From: Bimastos eiseni
Taxonomy: Eukaryota > Annelida > Clitellata > Crassiclitellata > Lumbricidae
Direction: 5' to 3'
NCBI GenBank assembly: GCA_959347315.1
Contig: OY365807.1
Coordinates: 10,936,192-11,000,191 of the forward strand
DNA: 64,000 nt
Shown here: piece by piece, positions 13,001 through 28,005 of the stretch
How the letters are laid out: the number at the start of each line of letters is the position of its first letter
How positions within the stretch are numbered: position 1 is the stretch's first letter
Notes under the pieces: generated by a model
Databases searched by the model: none
What the model was told of the DNA's origin: nothing
What the model saw: the letters and a program-made list of their open reading frames with translations, nothing else
Position numbers and translations under genes: made by a program

Positions 13001-16000
13001 GTCTTATGGGTTCATTTGTCAAGAATTGTGCGCAGTCAACTGCCTTTCCTGTTTAGTTACCTCAGGAGCAATCTGTTAAAATGGCTTTTGGGTTTGCAAG
13101 TGGTAACGTATGTTTGTAATTTAACTAATTTCCCATGTGCTCAATTTCTCAGTTGAGGAGTTTTGATGGTCCAGGTTGTATCCTGGACTTACAGATGTGT
13201 AATTTTGGAGAGGACAGAAGTGTGGTGATGTTGGTAGTGGCATGAAGGTTTATATGTGTGCAGTCTGGTATTGACATATAGTACCTTTCAAAGAACCTCC
13301 CATTGGTTGTGAGACTTCCAAGAGTGTTTCTTTGCTTGTATTTTATCTGTGAATGACATTTGTGATATTTCTCATTTTGGGGACGATAAAAATTGTTCTT
13401 TTGTTCTATAATTTTCTGCATTATAATTTTTTTTTATTTGTTTGCTTTTTATATATTCAATTATGAGTCGTGTTTGGATTAATGAATTTGGGTTATTATT
13501 GGGTGAGTAGAATTGTTTTATTTTTATATATTTGATCGGATAATTTCAAAATTGGTATATTTGCTTGACAGGCGATCTGTGCCCAGTCTGGCCGGACCAC
13601 AAGGAAGAATTTTGAGTCTTTTGAAGAGACCCCTCTATTGATTGCGATACTTACTTATCTGGGCTACGGAATTCTCATCATCTTTGGCCATGTTAGGGAC
13701 TTTCTACGGAAATGGCAGATCGAAAAGGTTCCGATATCAGCCGAACCTAATCTTGAGGTAGGTCTCATCTCTGTTTTGAATACCTGAAGAAATTTCCTGT
13801 TCTATGTACTATTGTTGTAGGTCAATTGTGGGCCGAGAACTCACATCTGTAATCCATTGAATCTTGACTGAGCTCTTCCTTCAGTTTATTATTATTATCA
13901 ATTTTAAGCAGACAATTTCTACAGCGCCGTAACGCGGCCATGACGCTACAAGGGCGCTTTAGAATAACACAGTCAGCAAACGACAGGAACACCACACTAT
14001 GACAATATCTACATCGGTTCTTCAGTTTAGGTGATTATGGCTTTGATCATTCCCACTCAGTTCAGCTAAAGTGGTTCAAACCAACCATCTTAGAATTTAC
14101 TAAAATTTTGCCACTGGTTGCAACATGTGTTATGGGTGCAATGATAAGATGTACATTTTTCTTTCTTGTTTCAAAGGCTGTTGGATATAAATTATAATAA
14201 ACTTAAAATTTTTATCATTTGTATTTTTTAACTTTTAGACAAAATATGATTGAATTTTTAAAACTGTCCAGGTTGTTTTCACTTAGATCACAAAATATAG
14301 TTGTTATTATTGTTAGTTCGTATTTAGATTTCCCAGTATATCATGCATGAACATCTATACTGTGATCATTCTGCTGAAAATTTTCCAACAGGTCTACCTG
14401 CAAGTAATTTTTTTGTAAATTACAGTTCACATAAAATAATATTATTGTATTGCAAGGCTTAAATTATTATTATTATTATATTAGCTTAAATTACTATCCA
14501 CTTATGAGTCAAATTATGAGTAAATATTCCAGCATGCCAGTAAATTTCTTAGAGATGTCATCTATATGATCATTACTGACAATGTGTGTATCGAGTGATT
14601 TATTGATCTGTGCCGCACATAGATATATGGAGAAGCAGACACAGAATGCAACTAAAGACCCGTTTAAAATTAATGGCTGATATTTTAGACATGGTGGTGT
14701 TGCAGTAAATTTTCTGTGCCTTGTAACCGTAAGGTCACAGTTTAGAATCTACCCGAAGCCGCTGTGTAGCGACCTTGTACAAGTTGCTCATGCATAATTG
14801 TCTTTGAGGAAGGCAAATGGAAGCCACCTCACTAATTTCGTCCTGATGATCATTTTAACACATGATGACTATTTTTGTGAGATCTATATAGAAACTGTAG
14901 CTGATAATAAATTTTATTCAATTTGGTCGAATAGTTCCCAAAACGTATTAATATTATGAAAAGTTTGAATGCGGGGTTTTGCAAAATGTTTCCTGAGAGT
15001 AGGTTCACTGGATCTGCAAAATCTGAGAAAATTGTGAGATGTTCAATCAGTTTTTTACTTTTCCATCTATTTCAATCTGGACCATATTGCTTTTTCTATC
15101 AATCTCAGGCTGGTGATGTTTTAGTGTGTGGTTTAAAATTTCAGCAGTCTTGAGGTGGTTGTTGTTGCTCATAGTTTGGTGGGGTGATATGGAATGACTT
15201 GTTTGTAATAAGCAGAAATGAATGCAGTATCTAGAGGCCTGAGCCGGTCATTTCTGTGCCAATGCTTCAGTTCTTGGTGCATCATAGGACAATTTGAAAT
15301 TTCCAGTTGAAACAATTGAGCCTTGTGCAGCGCCTTGATGTTGATTGTTGTTTTGCTTTATGACATTATTATTATTAGTTACCTAACTAAGGACACAAAT
15401 GTTAATCTGGCTTAGGTAGTAACTTCAGGTTAGTAACTGGTCGTAAAGATACCTCAGGAATGAAAAATAAGGTTAGGAGCATGTGGAAGGAGGCAAGTAT
15501 CTTAAAATCAGGCTTCGTATTGTTTAGTTATCAAGTTTTTATCGTTTATGATTGTTATTGTCATTATTGACTCCTCGCTCTGGAACATATTCCTGTTGGC
15601 GTTGCGGTTGTCGCCAAGGTAGGTAGGCAGTTGCAGTTTGACGAGATAACATAGACCATTAGTGTCGCCCTCCTCCTTTATCCAGGCTTGAGACTGGCAC
15701 TGGCGGAGTACAACCAGTGGAGGAGTTCTGTTATAAAGGGTCCACTCAGACTCCTTAAAACTGTTCTCTTTAGCCGTGCCGGGGTCGGGAGCGCTCTTGA
15801 GTAGTAGCCTTGAAGGGGCACTATATAAATTTTCGTAATGATTGAATGAATGAATGGTTGAATATTGTAAATTTAATGAAACAATAATTATTGTCCTCCA
15901 TTTCTTGTGGGTTAGTTACATTTCTGAATGTCAGTTAACGTGGATCCACTCGGTGTTCAAACCCTGAAGACCCAGCAGTAGAGAGCCTTATGACTGAGAA

Positions 16001-19000
16001 TTGTCTGAGGTAGCTTCCTTGACAGGACAATTATGTTTATCTGCAACAACTGTTATACTGTGTTTTGCGCAACAACTCTTGACAAATTTTATCAGTTCAT
16101 CTTCTACTTCTCTTCTTCCTGATGAGCAGTTGTGCATCTCAAAGATAACGCTTATCTCAATGGCATTCTGTGATTCATCTTTCCTCCATTACGCCAACGC
16201 TGTTATGGTGCCCACGAGGCGCATTGTTGTCATGACAGAGACACCACAATAGACATTGTGTCCTTGTTCTCTTTGTTTTATATATATACATTTATTTATT
16301 TTTATGTAATATATATTCTATATTTGATATATATATATATATATATATACACACAATGTGTATGTGTTAGGTTGGTGCTGTGGTGGTGGTCGTTGTTAGG
16401 TGTGTTGTAGTTTCATTCTGATAGACATTAGTGACAGTTAATCATATACGCCACGTGCCATATGAATGTGACAACTGGGGACAATTTATGTGTCTCCACT
16501 TGTAACGTCATCTGCTCTATAACGTTGCTGTCAGTGCGTGTGGGTAATCGACCGATCGTTCAAGTGTCGGCTGTTAGACGACGTTGCTTTAAGACTGGAC
16601 CCATTGCAAGACAAATGGTCTGGCTTCAACGAACTATTGCCAGTTCCTCATGCATGTAGGAAAAAAAATCAGAAAGAGTACGAATGAATACTGAATAGCA
16701 GGACTGGAAACTGGAATTGACGAGACTCGTTGAACCATGGGTAGGCCTATCATTAGGTTGAAATGCTGGATAGAAGAAGGAGACAATAGCGGGAAACCAA
16801 TATTGACAGCTATTGTTGTTGGATCATTTTCTAATGGTATAATAATACATTCTTGACCTGGATTTGAATGAATTGGTGGCTGGTTCGTGTTACTTCACAT
16901 ATGGATTTTATCACTCAGGCTAACAAGTGCAGAGGCTCTGAGAGGTGATTAAAACGCACTCTATGAAATATCTGAATGCACAGACCGACATGCATAAATG
17001 AATATACACACATAACACGCAGTGAAAACGGGTGATTTATTCAACTGGTTTAGAACTGTGGTATCCAACAGGTTGGAATCCGGGGAATTCAAACGGCCAC
17101 GGAGACTAGAAGCCAGCTGGTCTGGCTAGGCTGTGTTGCTGTCACAGGTGACTGGAGGCGGTGGACTGCCTTTCTCGCTTGGTCGGACAACAGCAAGCTC
17201 ATACATGTGTAGGCAGACGCACCCTTACTTATGCAGATATGAATGTGTAGCCAACCGTAGACACGTGTGGGCAATTCAGAGTGCTCGTGTCTCTGAGTAA
17301 AGTGCGTATGTACTTTTATGCTAATTTATACTCTTGCTGACATCTAGTGTTTGCTGAGTAGGCTCGTGTAATTCCAGGGCAGCGGTTTGAGCGTGCCGTG
17401 TATACAGACCGTAAGCAGGTCATTGATGCATTTCTGAAAGTGCCATTATGGTTGTGCTGTATCCATGCATGAAATGGTCATAATAGACTGGTTCTGAACC
17501 AGATTGCTTTTTCTATCAATCTCAGGCTAGTGATTTTTTCATATCAAGTCATTGACCTCACAGACGTTGTTCCTTTATGTACCTGACCCAGATTAGATTT
17601 TTTATCTACCTGACCCAATGAATGATAATGAGTTTTTAAAATCAAATTTGAAGCTAAGTGGATTTTGATCTACGCGAGCCAGATAGATGGTCGCTAGGCT
17701 CCACTTAACCTGCTATAAGTGCTATTGCTCCTTATCTTGATCGCTCAAAAGTTAACTCTTCGTATTCTAAGGTACTACTCTAAGGCTAAGAGACACCATT
17801 GCTCATTCACTAGCACTTATATTCACTAGCACTTATATTCACTAGCACTTATATTCACTAGCACTTATATTCACTGGCACTTATATTCACTAGCACTTAT
17901 ATTCACTAGCACTTATATTCACTAGCACTTATATTCACTAGCACTTATATTCACTAGCACTTATATTCACTAGCACTTATATTCACTAGCGCTTATATTC
18001 ACTAGCGCTTATATTCACTAGCGCTTAAATTCACTAGCACTTATATTCACTAGCACTTATATTCACTAGCGCTTATATTCACTAGCACTTATATTCACTA
18101 GCACTTATATTCACTAGCACTTATATTCACTAGCACTTATATTCACTAGCACTTAAATTCACTAGCACTTAAATTCACTAGCACTTAAATTCACTAGCAC
18201 TTATATTCACTAGCACTTATATTCACTAGCACTTATATTCACTAGCACTTATATTCACTAGCACTTATATTCACTAGCACTTATATTCACTAGCACTTAA
18301 ATTCACTAGCACTTAAATTCACTAGCACTTATATTCACTAGCACTTGGTCATGCCAGAGATTTCAAAGCAAGATCCGAGTTATCTTAGGATTCCTAATTT
18401 TAAATATTGCGTGTTTGTAATTATGTATACATGTATGACATTGTATGTATATGTATGGTAGTGGAGCTATTATGTGTAATATTGTGTATATTTATGTATC
18501 TAACTGGATATGTGTGTGCATATGGGAATGGACAATTGCCCCCCCCCCCTGAACAATTGCCCCTCCAACACCAGGACAATTGTTCCCCCCCCCCCCGGTC
18601 AGACCATACGCTTGCCCAAACTATATATGCGTAGATACTTATATACATAGTATGTATATATGCATATATATGCATGCATTATATATATATGCATATACAT
18701 GCATACATACACAGTATTACACACATGCATGCATACGTACATGTATGCATATGTATGCATACACACGTACATATATGCACACATACGTACATACATCTAT
18801 ACCCATAGTCCCATGCATACATACATGTATGCATGTATTCTTGCGCATGTACATACACGATATATACATATTGGGACAAGTGTCCTATCCAAAATGGGGA
18901 GGCAATTGTCCTACACTCACATATATATATATATATATATATACTTGATATATATATATGTGAGTGCGATATATATATAATTATATATAGATTGTCTTAT

Positions 19001-22000
19001 AATGGGATCGAATAGATATAGTCCGTGATGTTGCATTGATATTTTTGTTATTCCCAATCATTGTCCTGATTTGTTACCAGTTGTGAGAAAGAAATCGTCC
19101 CAGCCATGTCTAGTTTTCTTTGCCATCTGAAGTCCCCATCCATGCATTAATTGGCAATTATTAACAAGAGATAGCACTCCTTTCCATTGTCCAATTACTG
19201 TCTTGCATCTGGTGCCATACGTTCAGTGCAGTTGTGTTCATTTGCAACTGACAATCAATTGATGTCTAGTTTAGTTCCTTCTCACCTGTACAGAAAATAA
19301 TTGCCAGAAAGTTAACTTTTCCAGTTCTGTGCGTGCGTGCGTGCGTACATTATGATAACATATTTATTTCTCAACGTATGTATGTGTATATAGCCTGTAT
19401 ATGTATATGTTATTTATGTATGTATATATTATATATATATATATATGTATATATATATTTTTATATATAGTCCTTGTATTTAAATATATCCATTACAGAA
19501 AGACAGTGGACTTATATAGCGCCCCTCAGAGATTGTCTACTCAGAGACGCTGCCAGACCAATTCCGAGAATAAAGAACCGTTTTCAGATGTTTGTGAATG
19601 GTGAATGCAGGGTCTCTATAGCTTCTGGTAAAAAATATGTAGATCGTAAGGAAGGCTATTCCATGTGGTTGACCTAACCACTGTAAAGGCACAACGTTTT
19701 ATTCTTAAAGTGCTTGCACAAAGGTAACTACAAGTTCATCTTGAGATGCAGAATGAAGGTTTATGCTGTAGAGGTCTGTGGGTAGAGCGTTATTGCTACC
19801 TGATCCATAACCGTAACACAGGACGCTTACCCGTACCCGACCCGTACCCAAAATTCTTATCTGTACCCGTTATGTCGTTAGCATGCCCTCTTATAGTCTT
19901 GCTACCTGCCAGGCTAATAGGATCGCAACTTACTAAGCATTATGCTGTCGTCGTAGGAGTAGCAGCAACAACAGCAACATCTGTGACATTAGCCGTGGGG
20001 TAGGATGAAGATGAAGAGGAGAACGAAGATGAGGACGAAATAGAGTAAGAAATGGAGTAAGAGGGAGAGAAAGAGGGAGAGAAAGAGGGAGAGAAAGAGG
20101 GAGAGAAAGAGGGAGAGAAAGAGGGAGAGAACGAGGGAGAGAACGAGGGAGAGAAAGAGGGAGAGAAGAGCTGTGTGAGGAGCAGGAGCAGAAATTATTA
20201 GCAGGAGGAGAAAACGTGGAGGAGGAGCAGCAGGACTAGTAGCAGGAAAAGGAGGAAGAAGAGGAATGAGAGAAACAGCGATTAACATGCATGCAAAGAG
20301 GAGGGGAAGATTACACGCAGATATATAGGACTTGGATTTCGAATGTGCCAGTTTGTTTATAATAGCAATTAAGTCTTTGATGATGTTAGATTCGCCTATA
20401 TCTTTATGGGTGGCTTTGTAATCCTGAAACGTATACCCGTACCCGTGATTAGTCTACCCGTACCCGACCCAACCCGTAAAATACGTACCTCTGGTACGGG
20501 TTAGCCACAGGTACGGGTATGCCTGGAGACCCCCATTCTGCAGCAGCCTGATTAAGGTGAAAAGAAGGTGAGGATACCTTTTCAGCAACCCAGTGTCACC
20601 TCAAGGTTTTCTTATGCTAAACAGCATAATGGGAGGTGAAGGGTTTCTGAAGGGACCACTTGCTATCGAAATCAGTTAACATATTAAAAGTAATGAAGGG
20701 CCTATAATTAATGTATATAATCGGGCAGCCCATTTCTTGGCGGGCTTCTGACCTATCTTCCTGTGATGGAGGAGTCGATCGAGTGTTGCTCTTTGGGATC
20801 ATGTGGCTAGACTCCAGTGGACTCTGGCTTTTAGTAAGAGGACAGGAAATTTCAAGAATTGATTTTACCTTCAAGGCATGATTGTTGAACTTTGCAGGCA
20901 ATTTTCTAAGGCATGCATGCTGACTTGTGTGGGATGTGCAAAAGTGACGTCAACCCTGGGTCTAGCCTGGTCTGTTGGCTCAACGTCTCTAATTTCATGG
21001 GAGTGTGTATCTGCTTTAATTTACGATAACAACCAGTCCCTTATAATAGATGAGGGTGTATATATGAGACCAACTTTTTCAGCTACTCTGCTGAAAGCAG
21101 TTGACGTTGATTGTTTGTCTTTTTGCCCTCTTCTCTTTTACTTGGCTTGCGTAAAGTTTGTCATGAACACGAACGGGACATTTGTCAGAGTTCTTTTAAC
21201 TCTTTTTTCGGTATGTTCCCATCGACCTGCAGAGCTGAAATGTTGCACACATGTCAAGCTTGCATTTCAATGCAATGTATAAAATTTTTACGGACATAAC
21301 TGAAAAATTGAGAAAAAAATGACAAAAAATGCACAAAATTAAATATCGTTTACTTACTCGAACGAGTCCTCCTTGCTGAGCTCCACTCCGGGAAGTTTAC
21401 ATCATGAATGGTCTCTTAAGGAAATGGATCTATTGCGCCATCTACCAGTTTACTAAAAGTCAATAAAAGATGGTCCCAAAAACCAATTTTTTTACTTTCA
21501 CTTGTTCTACTTGCTTTCAAATAGTTTCTTCACTTTCTCATTCAGTGTCCATTCTTTCACTTATTTGGTTGGTTATTCATTGTTGGAGTCTCGTGGGCGG
21601 AAGCTGGGTGCACCTTCTCTGTGTATAAGTCTCTATGAACACTGAACAAGTGAGGATGTCATGAAACTTTTATACACAGTATTGCCATTTTTAATTGTTT
21701 TATGATCAATCATGTAAAAATGTAAACCTTGACGTGCATCCAAACAAGCCACAAATGTATTAGATTTGTAAAAATTGCCTCTATCTGTAGTACCATAGTA
21801 TATACATATAGTTAGCTAACATCAGTTTATATATGACACAAATTGCTCATCTATTGCAGTGTGTCAGGTTACAGAGCATAGTATATACTGTATTTAGAGA
21901 CCATGGTCTATTTAGAGACCATGGTCCATTTAGAGACCATGGTCTAGTTGGAGACCACAGTCTGGAAACCATTACAAGTATGTTTTAGAGACCATGTAGT

Positions 22001-25000
22001 CTTGTGTTGAGACAATGCTTGTGATGATTTTTTATTTATTGTTTACTAAACACCCCGATTGACACATCGTTCACTATGTACAAATTAAAGAATGTGCAAA
22101 TTGTATACATGTTTAAAAACCATCATTCATGGTCCACAGAAGTGTGATCTGGGGCTGAGTGGATTTTTTTGGCTTAGTGCCAATGACACAAACATGACGG
22201 CAACAGCTTTGAAACAATGGAACAACCTCAGCTAAATCAATGGAACGTGAGCAGCTTAGGATAAGAGAACAAGTCAGTTTGCACAATAGCAGCAGTTTTA
22301 GTTCAATGAAACAGTAGAAGTGTTGGTACAACAGGACATGATCGGACATGATCTGTTTAATTTAGGATTGGGGCTGTTAGAAGACACGGTAGAGTAGGTT
22401 TAGAACAATGAGGTTAACGGGTTTTCTGATTGTGGCTTTTAGTATTGATTGGTTGAGATGGTAATTAATTGGCTACATTTATGGGTGGCAGCTTATCATT
22501 AAAAGACCTGAGCCAGGGCAATGGTCTCAGTGCAGTCATTGTCTCAGCAGTCATTGTCTCGGTGCCAATGACCAGCAGATGTTGCTTGCTTACAACTTCA
22601 GATCAATACAAGAACACACACGCACATGCGGACACACACACACATGCGGACACACACATGCGGACACACACACACACACACACATGCGGACACACACACA
22701 CACATGCGGACATACACCCAGACAAACATAGTGGCATTTGCGAGTCATCTTATATGTCACTAGATTCTTTACTCATGCAGCGGTGGATGTTATTTACCCA
22801 TGTCTTAAACGACATACCGTGACTTATTTCTTGTTGCTATTACAAACCACTAAGACAGTGAGAGAATTGTAAAGAATTCATAACTCTTTGGCTAGGGTTA
22901 TAAATTTATAAGCTTTTTTATCTCATGTTTTTGAGTCAATTTTTCTGATGCCACGAATTTGTTTCAAAACGGTGCACTTGTAGTTTATGAGACAGTAAAC
23001 TCTGGCAGCCACTTTGACTAAACTGAGACCCAACCCCCTCCCACTGACCCTCCCAATGATTATTACTCACTTTCTTTGGTCATACTGGACATTAAAACTG
23101 TTCTTGGTCAGCAAGCTTCTACTGTTGGTGAAAATGGACGAACTGTGAACCTCTTTCTGTATCAGTTCGTCTTTGTCAGTCGATTATGTCATTTCATTCT
23201 CAGCTTAAGACTTAAGTCTATTAGATTACTTCTCTTCAATAGGCTGCCTCTTTGTCTCTCTATGTCTCTCTATTTGTCGGTCTGTTGTCTCTCTCACTGT
23301 CTTAGTGGATTGGTCTTCTAGATGTTGACCTGAGTATGGCTTATGTTTGGCTTGGTTTAATGTTGACATGTGTTGTGCTTTAGAGACTGGCACAGTAGAA
23401 GCTACGAATTAATAGCGTTCATGATTACTATGACACTAACACAGACACACAAACACCAGGACACAAACACTGACATGAATCTGGCAGCCACATAAACCAT
23501 ATACTCACAGATGCAAAAGCACTAATATTGACACAGAAAGCAAACCCAAAGCCATATTAAAGACACAAAGAAGAATACAAATGAAATTATGTTTAGGAAC
23601 AGACGTGGACAGAGTCTCCCTCCATCAATCGTCGTTTCATACATTGGCGCTCTATCAATCCAACGACGCGAATGAATTGTAGGAAATGACATGTAGGGAG
23701 TGGAGTAATCTTGGACTGATATGGACTTTTCTTTGTCTTTGAAGAGCGGATTGATGGAGGAAGGAGAACGTGTTTTCCTCGTTATTGGATTCCCTGGTGG
23801 ATAGAGAAAGAGATAGGGCAGTGTGCCAGTCACGTCCAGTCAGGGGCTGCATTATGGCCCTGGAAAACAGCCAATCAAATCAATATCTTTGACCGACACA
23901 TTTTTTTTCCAATGAAGAAAAGATGTAGATTGACATGTGCGCTTGTATGGACTATGGATGTGTGTTCGCCACAGTACGTGCGCCACGTGTGTTTTTATGT
24001 ATATGCAACGTTATACATTGTATGTTATGCGTTAATGTAATTGTAATTACGAAAATTTGTATAGCGCACGCAGTAGCAAGCTACTTCTAAGGAGCTTTAC
24101 ATGACAGTTCGCTGCAGATTATAATGACAGTACGTAATAGTGTTTAGTGGATATATGTATGTAACTGTACATACAAGGTGCATGTATGTTATGTAATATG
24201 TATGTATGTCGTCATCAAGTATCACCAAGTACGGTCACTTCAGAAGAAATTGTAATGAAAGTCATAATTGAAGAAGAATGCTGGTTGAAATCGAAAGTTG
24301 GAAACTGAAGAGGGTTTTGCACATTGTGTAAGCAAGTTGAAAGTTTAGATTTTTGAGGTGAATGATATCAGGATCTGGCAGAATTAATAGAACTGGGCAG
24401 TGAGTTCAAAAGCAAGGACACTTGAGATTTGAAGGCTGTCATGGTACATGAGACAAGAGCGACTGTAGCTTTTGATCGAGTGTAACATTTTTATTGATAT
24501 AAGAGAGGACACTAAACAGAGATAAGACGACTGATTTAAGGCAGTGCTATGTTAATTATCTGGTAAAAGGCAAATTTTAAATTGTATGTGTATGAATGTT
24601 TGTGTGTATGTGACATGTATGTATGTGTGACTGTGTGTGTATATGACCCACTGGGTCATAGCTGAATAGCTATTTTTGCAAGAGAGTTAGAGACGCTATA
24701 TAAATTCTCAAATACGATACGATATTGGGAGAGATGATACCAGAACTTAGTGTATGTAGTTCATGAGAGATCCAAGTTTGAATATAGATAGGGTCGTGCT
24801 TCAGCTTGTGTTTACTTGGTATAAATAATGGTAGGTGATAAAAATGCCATTAAATGTAGCTCACAGGTACAGCAAGTGATAGCAAAGAAGAGGTACCATA
24901 TGAATGCTCAGCTTGATAGTTTATTGATTGCTTTACTGCTCAAATAGTTAAATTGTGTCATCTATTATAAGCACAGAGTTGAGTTGAATGTCCTGTTTAT

Positions 25001-27971
25001 TTTACTTCTTGTTTGATTAAAAATGAGTTGTAATTTAGTTGTGGTTGTAGACTTGTAAATGTAGTTTAATGGTTAATGACAACACATTAAAATATCTTTT
25101 ATAAGTGACAGGTTAATGCCCTGCGTTTAAATTATGCTAAGCAACCTATTTCTGCTTAATAATAAGTGCTTACTTTAGACAGGTGTGGACAACATTAAGA
25201 TTATGACTAGCCATTATTGAGCTACTCAAGCATGTAGTTCAGTAAAGTAGTGTATCTGATGTCACGCATTTATAGCTGGTCTGTACACAAGTTGATAAAT
25301 TTTGCATAATTTAGGAAAAACAGTGCAAAAAGTGGATGTAGTACAGTATTCAATGTTATATTTGTATGTTAATAAAGTTATAATCTTTTGAAAAATGTGA
25401 TGAAAACACTCTTGTGTTATTGTTTTGAGAGTCTGAAATCAAGTGGTGAAGTAGTCAGTAGGACATGATGACCGCCTTGCATGACTGCCATATAGTTAAA
25501 TGCAACTCGTGTAATGACTTGCGATTATCCGTTCATACTATGAGTTGTAATCATACTGCGATGTGTCAGTTTGAATAATAAAAAATTGGCATGGGAGGTT
25601 TTGGGGTTTAACTGTGCAGTTTGGGATTATAATATATATAACATGGTCTGTTATAATATAATAGTTAGGTTTGAGCTATAGATGTGTGTTGTGTGCTGTA
25701 AATGTGTGTTCTTGTACATAATTTCATCTGTATAGTTAGGTTTTGGGTATAATAGTGAGGTTTGTTATATATTATGAGAAGCAAGAGGTTTCTGCACAAT
25801 GCCTATGTCCATTATGCCACATTTCATGTCTACCACAGGCTTTTATGAATTTGTGTGAATATACCACTTATAGTGCCTTGTTAGAATTTCTGAGCACATT
25901 TTTATATGAACCGAGGAAGAAAAAGATGGTAGAAAAAAACTGCAGAAAAAAACCGTACGGATGTAAACACTATGGTGACTCCACATCCTGTGTTAATGGT
26001 GATTCATATGATGTTGAAAGAGACTACCCCATCTGACCCAACCCAATTTGAAATGCTTTGCGAAATCATTAGACTCCTATGGTGAGAGGCGTTCCCCAAT
26101 GATTCCGATCACTTGCACGTTGCCCACCGAGAAATATAATTTATTTGCAGTTTTATGCCATGTTGACTGTGTCTGCATACGTAATTAGTTTTTTAATCGA
26201 ATAACGATATCAGATTTTTAAAATTCAGATGGGTAAGGTAAATTAAAGGGAGGACGACATACGATGACATGTGGTTGTTAGTATTATATGGTTGTCTCTG
26301 AGCTCAAACGTACCTTGTAGTTAACTCTTTTCATTGATTTGCTTTAACATCCATTGTATTTGTTACTTTTCTCCCTTGGAGTCTGCCAGTGTTATTTAAG
26401 CTCTAGTTTGCTTTGCAGTTTCAGTTATATAGTTTCAGTTTTCAGATGCCCAAGGGTGAAGAATCTCTGCCACTGGGCATCCATGCTTAGTGTCAGCTGG
26501 TACCAGTCCCAAGCCTGGACAAAGGTGGAGGGCGACATTAAAGGCCTCTGTTACTACACAGTCTTGTTGAAGTGCTAAAGAAGGATGGTGCCTTTCTTCC
26601 TGTGTATGCCTAGCCTTGCCTAAAATGACCCTACATCACCTGATATATTCTCATCTATTTGTCTTTACTTAACTGACCCTGCCTTTGTTTGATTGACTTT
26701 ATTTTATCTCTTCTTACCTGCTTAAAGTTACCTTTGGTGCTGCATTTTTCCTATGCTGGTGAAATGACCAGGCACTGTGTTATGGTTGTGTAGGGCTGGG
26801 TGCCTCTCTATCAGAGCTTTGAGAGTTTCTACACGCGCAACCTCTACCGACGAATCCGCGACTGCTGGAACCGACCGATTTGCAGCGTCCCTGGCGCTGA
26901 GTTCGACCTCATGGACAGACAGTCTCCCGACTACGGATGGACGTTCAGGTATTTACCAGTTTAAAAGTAAGGCTACTGTGCTCCTGAGTGAGCAGGGCAG
27001 CTACTCGTTTGTGGGACATTAAGTGCCAATTCCAAGGTCCTGCATTCAAAGCCAGTGCAGTTGTTGTCCCAGTTTATGCCAGCACCAAACTATACTGCTT
27101 AGTAACGGAGTCTTATGCACACAAACACTTGCCCAGGGTCACTTCAGTGTCATTCGTGTGATCTCTACCAGAGTTGATAACCAATTAGATTCTAATTGGT
27201 TAGCATGTAATAATCATGCCCATCTCTGATATGTACCAAGCATGTGAGGGAGGGAGAGAGGGAGGGAGGGACCATCACCTTGCTTGTTGTGCATTAATGA
27301 AACCACAGAGGGATTATACATGGCTAAGGTGAAGACACACCTGCCTCTTATCTCTGCATCGTTTGTTGAATCCCAATGCATCTTGTATGTATATGCATGT
27401 ATGTTTGTATGTATCTATGCATGTATATATGTGTGTGTGTGTCTTTACACACTTGTGTGTGTGTGTATGATATGTGTGAATGTATTAAGCAAGTCTAATA
27501 TAGCTACTTTAAGTACCTGACAATAGCGCATAAATAGGGAAACTATATAAATGACGTCAGCAATTCATGTGTTCTGCATGAGTAATAAAACCTGTGCCAG
27601 ACAAACTTTTCAGAAGAAAGACAGAAACTTATCATCAGACGTTACTTAGAGCGACCACTACACAGTCCTTGTTCAACAACGTAACTGTCTGATGATACTC
27701 TAGGCTACTGGAGAACACTTGGTGGATGTATTTTTAGGACAGTTGGGTATTAATATGCTGATCGGACGTAGGTCTGCAGATTCATTGAATTGCTGTCGAC
27801 TTAGCCTTGTCAGAGCGAGCATCTTAGGAATGAGTAGGCTGAAATTAATCAGCTGCTTATGTGGTCGAATTAGAGCTCTTGTCTGATCAGCTGATATACC
27901 AACAGGAGTGGAAAGCACGTTCCCATGTAATATGTGTCTAGCTGTCTGTTTGTCTGTCTATTTATGTGTAG

Positions 27972-28005
<34 letters not shown>

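Larger units (their letters stand above)
13758..26793 (+). other. SPTLC2 intron 2 (13 kb, repeat-rich)
   Basis: The largest intron. It contains dispersed-element relics (13890-13990, 15560-15865, 24040-24130, 24640-24725, 26440-26600), the 16-bp array, foldback DNA, GA-rich and CA-rich tracts. The longest ORFs (for example 20878-21282 plus) have no family features or plausible splice signals. I see no nested gene. Confidence 0.8.

Noticed and set aside
17804..18346. CRISPR-like regular array
   Set aside because: Units are contiguous 16-mers without unique spacers, in an animal genome; it is a satellite-type tandem repeat.
20878..21282. 134-codon ORF in SPTLC2 intron 2
   Set aside because: No motifs, no acceptor or donor fitting SPTLC2 phases, and SPTLC2 exons 2 and 3 already join correctly.
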